Part shown: piece after piece, positions 57,949 through 64,000 of the stretch
How the letters are laid out: the number at the start of each line of letters is the position of its first letter
Position numbering within the stretch: position 1 is the first letter of the stretch
Source of the DNA: Oscheius dolichura
Taxonomy: Eukaryota; Nematoda; Chromadorea; Rhabditida; Rhabditidae
DNA length: 64,000 bases
NCBI GenBank assembly: GCA_932521035.1
Contig: OW051497.1
Span: forward strand, 11,408,001-11,472,000
Reading direction: 5' to 3'
The notes under the pieces: model-generated
What the model was told of the DNA's origin: nothing
What the model saw: only the letters and a program-made list of their open reading frames with translations
The model's database searches: none
Program-made: the position numbers and the translations under genes

Positions 57949-59091
57949 TAGAGTCTTTATTTTACATTCAAAGAGTAATTACTACGTAAAGAAGCCACGA
58001 GTTCCGGTCTAGGCGTCCATCTCCGCCGCCCATCTTTCGAAAACTGTCTCATAATGTGTGTCCTTTCCGGCATGTTCAGAGCAATTCGAAGCTGTAAATT
58101 ACTGTTAGGACCAGGCACTTACTGGCTTCCGGAAGCAGCGGCTGAAGCACTTACTACCCCTGTTAAATTTTATGGAAGAGTAGTGAACCACCAGCCCCGA
58201 ACATCCAAACATTAACGAGCCGCAAGTACTTGCGATGTGCGAAAGCTCGCTCTTTCTCCAGAGCAATTTATCACCTTTTTGATGCATTGTAGATGAACAG
58301 AAGTTCAGGGGTTGCTATCCGTCCGGTCGTTTTTATGTGTTGCTGCTGCTGGACAGCTGACCATGTGTGTAGCGGCCACTTGTCTTCCTTCCTGACATAT
58401 TTGTTGCATTCTGTCTATCATTACTTTTATTCTGAAGCCAGCTGGGTGTTCCACTTTGCGATTTTATCCTACTACACAAATTACCCGTCTCAGTTGTTTA
58501 TCATGGAGGAACATGCAGAGCCCCGACACGAACAACTGTTTTCTGCTCTCGCAGCGGCGGCAGATAGATATTGGACCGCATATTCCTCTTTTTCTGTCCT
58601 ATAATATTCATATGCGAGCCGCGATCAGTGACAGCCCCCTCTCTTGTATAACATGTCTTATTTTGTTTGACCATTGGCTCAAGTAGGCGGATGAATACCG
58701 TCCGTATAGTGTTTATTATGCTCGGCAGACATCTAATCTTTGTTGGTGACTGCTTCTGCCTCCTTTCTGCTGCGCAACTTTTGCCCACCAGGGCAACAGC
58801 GCCTGTCGCTCATTCATCACTGTGTACGTACTTGGCTGACCCTCATTTACTAGTCCAAATCCCGCCACCGACCTCACTTTTGAATTTTGTCGATAATGAT
58901 CCGTCGGCACCTCTGTTAAACGCGCCAAAAATTTCATTGTTCTCGCACCATCTGCAAAGTCGTTACCCAGTCGTCTTTCTTCCCGGCCGGCGGCTCCCTT
59001 TCTACCATATTTACCTTCTCTCGCACACCTTATCCTTCAACCGTTTTTCTTCGTATTTGTCTCCTCTTTTTGCTACCTTCTGGTTTTCAGT
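55991..59091. other. Divergent intergenic region, including a poly-C run
   Basis: It separates the minus-strand BRICHOS gene from the plus-strand gene at 59092. No coding exon chain is recognised. A TATATAAG element lies at about 57036-57043. A long pyrimidine tract and GGTTTTCAG acceptor precede the 59092 start. Confidence 0.45.
57916..57948 (+). repeat. 33-nt poly-C homopolymer
   Basis: An uninterrupted run of 33 C follows GAGCACTT. On the minus strand this is poly-G, a classic G-quadruplex former and replication block. Length this great is also a known sequencing artefact zone. Confidence 0.95.
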
Positions 59092-62000
59092 ATGAACTAT
59101 GGGGAAAAAGTCAGCACCGGGTCACTGAGAGAAAAACTCGTCGTGCGTTCTTCGTCAAGAAGATCCGTTCGGAATACCATATCCAGAGCGCTGAAAAACA
59201 CTTTCGGAATAGGAGACAAGCATGACGATGTCAAGACCTCTTCCTCAAGGGAGAGCTTACCGACAGCCTCAAGCATCCATCCCTCCTCTTCCTCTGATGG
59301 GAGCACCAGTTATTTCACCCAGCAGAGTTCTGGATTCTGCAGCATGACCCATCTACCTCCTCCTGTACAAAAGAAATCTTCACATCACCCTCACAACAAC
59401 ATTCCCAACATGATGTCACAGAGCATGTACGAGCCAAGATCATATCCAAGTCAGCACGAAGTTTTTCAACGACATGGGAGCAGAGCCTCCGCGTATCCCA
59501 TCTACGATGACTGTGATGACACCCATTCCGTTGTGTCGACTGCCTCTACTAGCCGTTATGTGACCACTCATCCGAAACGAGTCAAGAAACATTGCCTACA
59601 TTCCTTTCTCCTCTCTCCAGGTTTGTACATCTGCTTTTTTCCCCGGAGCGGGTGTGACTTTTTGGGAGACAATGGCCGTTTGACTGTGCGGCGGTGCGGA
59701 AACGCTATAGCTTGATTCAAACTTATTTATTCAAGCGGAAGTAGTTATACAGAAGAAAAGATAAGTATTGCCTAGCAGGGATGATTCGGATATGCCCCAG
59801 ACCACTTCCCCTGCCGGCGACAGCTGACTTCTCAGGATTAAACTCACCTTTTACTTCTTCCCATGGTGAAATGTCGATGTCATGCCGGCAGTCCATTATG
59901 AGCTGCTGACTAATGGTTACTCATAAAGAGATCTTCTGTGAGGGGGCTTTTTAACGGAGACGGCTGCGGTCCTCCCCCCGTCCCGTTCAAGTGTTCCGTG
60001 TTCTCCCCGACGGGCAATGTAGTGCTTCTGCAATTCACCCCTCGATGCTATTTACCATGAGCATCTTCAAACGATGTAGGTTCTACAGTGCCATTAAGTA
60101 TAGATTACCCGCTGCATCGTAATTATCCATCTGTCACCTTGTGTTGCCGAGACCGTCACTTACGGGGGTAAAAGAGTGGCATATCTCTCCATCAAGAGAT
60201 AGGCTACTTCCTTAGGCTCCCTCCTTCTAATCACTGACCATCTCTAGTAATCGTCTCAAGCTCCTTAGAGGCAGATAGTTTCCGATCCTCCTTACCCTAT
60301 CGCTTAACCGCATCGGTAGCCGTTGGGGCTGTCTGCGTCTCTCCGGTTCGGTCAGTCGGCACCTGCTGGCCATTTGGGGAGTTGCCTCATGGCCTGACCC
60401 CACGCGGTGGCTCCTGTGCGCAACCCAGATCCACGGGTCATGCTTTGTGCCAATATCCTCGGCCTGCTATTTCCGGGAGGTGAGCCGAACTTTTTTCGGG
60501 ATTTCTGTCTCTACAGCTGGGCTTCCAGCTGCACCCTTTTATGAATTCGTTCCACTCACTTTCTCCCTCCACTCTACAATGCCCCTCTTTGGACTGGGTA
60601 ACTTTCAAATTTTGAACTATTCTCTGACCAGATATGCAAATACATAGTCGAGGGCCACCCTACTCCAGCTCCAGTGAGAAAGGGTTGATTTATGGTTCAT
60701 TGTTTGCATACGCCTGGCACTTTATCTGCGCAGCATAATGACCTCTTGATAGTTTACAGCCACCGTGGGTGATGTTTCAAACGGATAGCTATGAACCCAG
60801 CTCAAAATATTACAAAGGACCAAACTCATCAATCAAAATATGAGCCCGCTGGTGAAAACAAACTTGATCTCAAAAGAACTACTAAAACTGCACTAAAAAT
60901 CCGAGAGAGGACAGTTCCGTTTGTCTTGATATCAGGCCAAGATGGCTGCTCGTCTTACGCGTAAGGCTCGTGGCCGTACTCCAATCTCCGGTACTGTTTT
61001 AGGTCATCTAAGTCATAAAAAATGTTGTTGCATGGATCCCACCTTCACTTTTTTATCTGATCTGGGATAAAGGGGATCACCGTCCGCCTGTTATCTGACC
61101 TCGATCGTAAAAAGCGCTGCTAGCAGACGTAGCCGTCTACTAGGAATTCTCAAAAAGGCTTTCAAGATCATAGGGCAGAATGAGCTTTCTGCAGTAAAGG
61201 CGGTGGTCATCGCGTTGCACCCTGGGGAAATTATTTTCAGCCGGTTAACTGTACCACCCACTGGTTTCCCCCTTGTCAGCTTCTACACAGCGGCGGGTGT
61301 AGATATCTCTGTAGATAAAGCTAAAATTCGAGTAAACCGCGTAATGTCAATAGAAAAAGTCTGTACTAGAAACTTGATCCAACATTTTTTGAGCAAGCAT
61401 CAACTGTTGAGAGGGGCTATCTAGCGGCTGTGTTTTGAGGCGGCTATAACTCACCTGCCCTCTGTCACAGCTATTCGCTTCTTTCGCCGCTACTACACGA
61501 AAACACTGATGTAACGTTAGTATGCCTATTTGAAGCGGTACTGTACAGAACTGCGAAACTCCCTTTTTGAACGAATTTCGAACGATGTGTCTATTTTGTG
61601 TGGGAGACTCCCTAGCTGTTGCAATTTTAAATAGCTTTAGTGGTAGGTAAAAGTGTGACTAACCAACCAAAATAACAAAGATTTATTTACCAATTACCAT
61701 TATCGATTTCAGTTCGATTGCGAAAGCGGGAGGTCACTCACGTCGACGCAGTAGAGGCTGGCTTTGAGCCGGCATCGGCTGTACCTCGATGTCATTCTAC
61801 TAATTCACTTCAATTCAATGGATCTCAATTTCAAGTTTGTTTTTAATACAAAACAGATAAATGTGTGCATTTTCCAGCCGAAACCAATTTCTATCAGTCA
61901 AGATGTTCACCCCCTGCCGATAGAAGGCCGGCAAAGGATTCCCAACCCTGTCAGAGCACACCATGTGGATGATTTTCGATTCATATCAGCTAACGGTAAA

Positions 62001-63853
62001 TCATTGGTTTAACCTCCGGGAAATATTCACTGTTTCCAGATGTGAACTTCCGACACGGGGCTGAGTTTCACGACGTTAGCGGGTCGGACGGTCGTCTCTG
62101 CCGAATGAGCGCCTCTCCTTTGACGTAAGTCTATCTCCTAATTTCCTTTGACACCTGAGATGGCTCCGGGGCTAATATGCTGTTATTCCCCCTTCCTCTT
62201 CCCTACGCTAAGGCTTTCTTTGTTTGCCATACTGACAGCCATCAAGACGTTATTGAGGCACTATACCCAACATCCGATGGGCAACTCACCAGCTGATGTG
62301 ACCGAACATTGAGACCTCAGCCTTTTGGGGCTAATTTCTCTATGGTTGCCAATTACGGCCATGTGCTCCCGCCTTGGCGGTTCTTCTTTCACCAGATCCA
62401 TTTGCCCCTCTCTACTGACATGAACATTTCTCCTATTTACTTTTCCTTTTGACATTTTCCTAGCAGATGGAGTCCATCATTATTTTGCCATAGTGTGCGG
62501 CAGTCCGATCAATTCCAGCTGCTCTTCCTCACATTCAAATGCCCGCATCCTTACCTTAAGCGTCTCCCTATTGAGCAGTTTTTCACCCCATCCTCCAGCT
62601 ATTAAATCACCCATGACAGCATCTTCCGTTGTTGACCACAGGGGAGCGGAGGAGCCATGTGTTCCTCGTAATTAGGCTCGATTATGTCGGCCCCCCACTT
62701 GGTTTAACAACCATCCCCGGAAACAACCCACTTTCTGCACCGTGACCCTCCAAAAAATGCCCAGAACAAGATGTAGCCCACATGTCACCGCTTGGGATGA
62801 GGTTAACATCTGTTCCACGTTAAATATGCGCTTTGGATGGCTCTCAATGTCTCTCCCGCCATCAGAACGCTAAAAATCAGCTTACGGGTCAGTTTTCTCA
62901 GCTTTTGGGGTTTAGAATTGTTTACAATACATCCCTTCCCGTCCTAATTCCCCCTATAAGACCTAATGTCAGCATAGTAGGCTTTGATTTGTCGATATTT
63001 GTCCTCTTTCATCTTACTCACGGCTCTTCTTCTTATATGAATAAATAATAGGTGTGGGTATGCCCATGCTAAGAGCCTCTTACCCACAATACGAGGATGA
63101 AGAAGAGGACTCATCACTCTTTGTTGTTTCCGACACAGAAATCTCCGATACATGTTCCACGATATACAGGTGTGTGTGACTAGTGGCAAGTCAATGGGGT
63201 GCATGTAACTGTCTACCGGTTCTTGTCAGGAAAAATTGGCCCTTGACCTAGCGAACTAATCGCTCCATCACTGCTTCTATTTTCAGTGAAACGTCTTATA
63301 TTTTTATGACTAGTAGGCATTATAAGGGGGAGAGGAAATGTAATACGATCGGTCATCGCCTACACAATAGAAGCGCCCCACCGAGCCGCCAGGAAATCGT
63401 TTCCGTTTGGGTATCTTCCCAAGAATTCGTATTATACTTTACTTGAACTTTTTGGCCAGTTGTTGTTGCTGTATAGCTCAAATTACCCGTTTGTTTGGGC
63501 CATCTGCCTTCGCTCTGTTTAAACCGTGAATGGTCTTCTGTCGCGAAGGGGAGGGATGTTCGATTAGTCATCAATAATTCAACCGCATCAATTTGTCCCA
63601 TGCTGGTAGACAGTCCCTCAGCAGACGTCTTTAATGTCTAACTATTTTGATGAATTGCTCAAAAGTTGAGTTTATTTCAGCGATGTCTTAACTAAACACT
63701 GAAACGACGGGTAAAACAAACCAATGAACAAGTTGAATCTTTATTTTATTATATGTTTATAGGTCTCGAAGACGTTCTCTCGCCCCGGTACCAGTTCACC
63801 CTCCTCCAACACTTGGCCAAGAGATGCGTCATCCATCTTCCTCCAGCAAGAAA
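59092..63853 (+). CDS. Unrecognised Ser/Arg-rich protein, 5' exons of a gene leaving the window
   Basis: Exon 1 starts at 59092 (MNYGEKVSTGSLREKLVVRS) one base after a GGTTTTCAG acceptor and runs to about 59580 (STSRYVTTHPKR). It is rich in Ser/His/Pro, with SSSRRSVRNTISRALKNTFG near the start. After an intron of about 2.3 kb come exon 61878-61995 (PKPISISQDVHPLPIEGRQR), exon 62040-62124 (VNFRHGAEFHDVSGSDGRLC), exon 63074-63169 (YPQYEDEEEDSSLFVVSDTE) and exon 63763-63853 (SRRRSLAPVPVHPPPTLGQE). All have good splice sites and matching phases (0, 1, 2, 2, 0). The first donor (GTCAAG) is weak, so an exon may be missing. No signal peptide, membrane segment or catalytic motif. A disordered cytoskeletal or signalling scaffold would fit, but that is a guess. 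Confidence 0.55.
59581..61877 (+). other. Probable large first intron
   Basis: No phase-compatible exon with a signature is recognised. A short open frame near 60941 (MAARLTRKARGRTPISG) is basic but isolated. The region would be intronic to the gene starting at 59092. Confidence 0.4.
62125..63073 (+). other. Probable intron of the 59092 gene
   Basis: Flanked by phase-2 exons (GTAAGT donor at 62125, ...CTAAG acceptor ending 63073). Nothing else recognised in it. Confidence 0.4.
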
Positions 63854-64000
63854 GTGAGTGGTTCATTTTATCGACCGACTGTTTTTGGGATAATGGGGGG
63901 TTAACTGCAATTTTGTGGCAGAGCCTTTTGCGCTTTTGTTCCATTTGCTGCTCCGGACAGCTCCCTACACACACGCGCTGATGATAATCAGAAAAGAAAG
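63854..64000 (+). other. Start of the next intron, window end
   Basis: A GTGAGT donor begins at 63854. No acceptor or further exon is visible before the window ends. Confidence 0.4.

Noticed and set aside
60941-61070. Short basic frame MAARLTRKARGRTPISG, considered as a ribosomal-type protein
   Set aside because: Too short, no continuation with matching splice phase and no recognisable family.

Overview
The window looks like a piece of a free-living nematode genome. Protein genes are split by very short introns (often 35-50 nt, TTTTCAG/TTTAG-type acceptors). Several start codons follow a TTTCAG-type acceptor with no upstream coding exon, as expected for spliced-leader trans-splicing. One gene encodes a nematode cuticle collagen with the family N-terminal domain. 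Lytic glycoside hydrolases (GH5, Asl1/GH128-like, two GH18+CBM14) suggest a nematode that acquired carbohydrate-active genes, such as a diplogastrid or relative; that placement is inference.

Layout. 1-876 (-): the 5' part of an unrecognised gene. About 0.9-6.5 kb: no recognisable gene. 6.5-8.6 kb (+): remnant of a DUF229 (sulfatase-like) gene. 8.9-10.5 kb (-): GT92 glycosyltransferase. 11.1-31.8 kb (-): the most unusual region, a tandem array of two unfamiliar gene types. Type A (six copies plus a 3' fragment) is long, alpha-helical and coiled-coil-rich. Type B (three copies) is shorter and alpha-helical, with one central hydrophobic hairpin between coiled coils. Three B genes lie directly downstream of an A gene on the same strand, 120-215 bp away. 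One B copy carries a C-terminal fascin-like beta-trefoil. Two A copies are broken and large blocks are nearly identical between copies. The shape recalls helical pore-forming proteins, but this is a hypothesis from architecture only. A tRNA-Arg(ACG) lies inside the array.

32.9-35.8 kb (+): a secreted GH5 cellulase-type enzyme and a secreted Asl1-like/GH128 glucanase. 37.9-43.7 kb: two closely related secreted GH18 chitinases (+) flanking a cuticle collagen (-). 44.3-44.4 kb (-): tRNA-Ala-like fragments. 45.8-49.6 kb (+): an iRhom. 49.9-52.0 kb (-): two divergent SKP1-related genes separated by an inverted repeat. 53.1-56.0 kb (-): a BRICHOS-type membrane protein with a long Asn/Gly-rich tail. 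59.1 kb to the end (+): the 5' part of an unrecognised Ser-rich gene, after a 33-nt poly-C run near 57.9 kb.

Functionally, the 11-44 kb part reads as an accessory block of secreted or membrane-active effectors (helical A/B proteins, cellulase, glucanase, chitinases), flanked by conserved housekeeping or signalling genes (GT92, iRhom, SKP1-like, BRICHOS).
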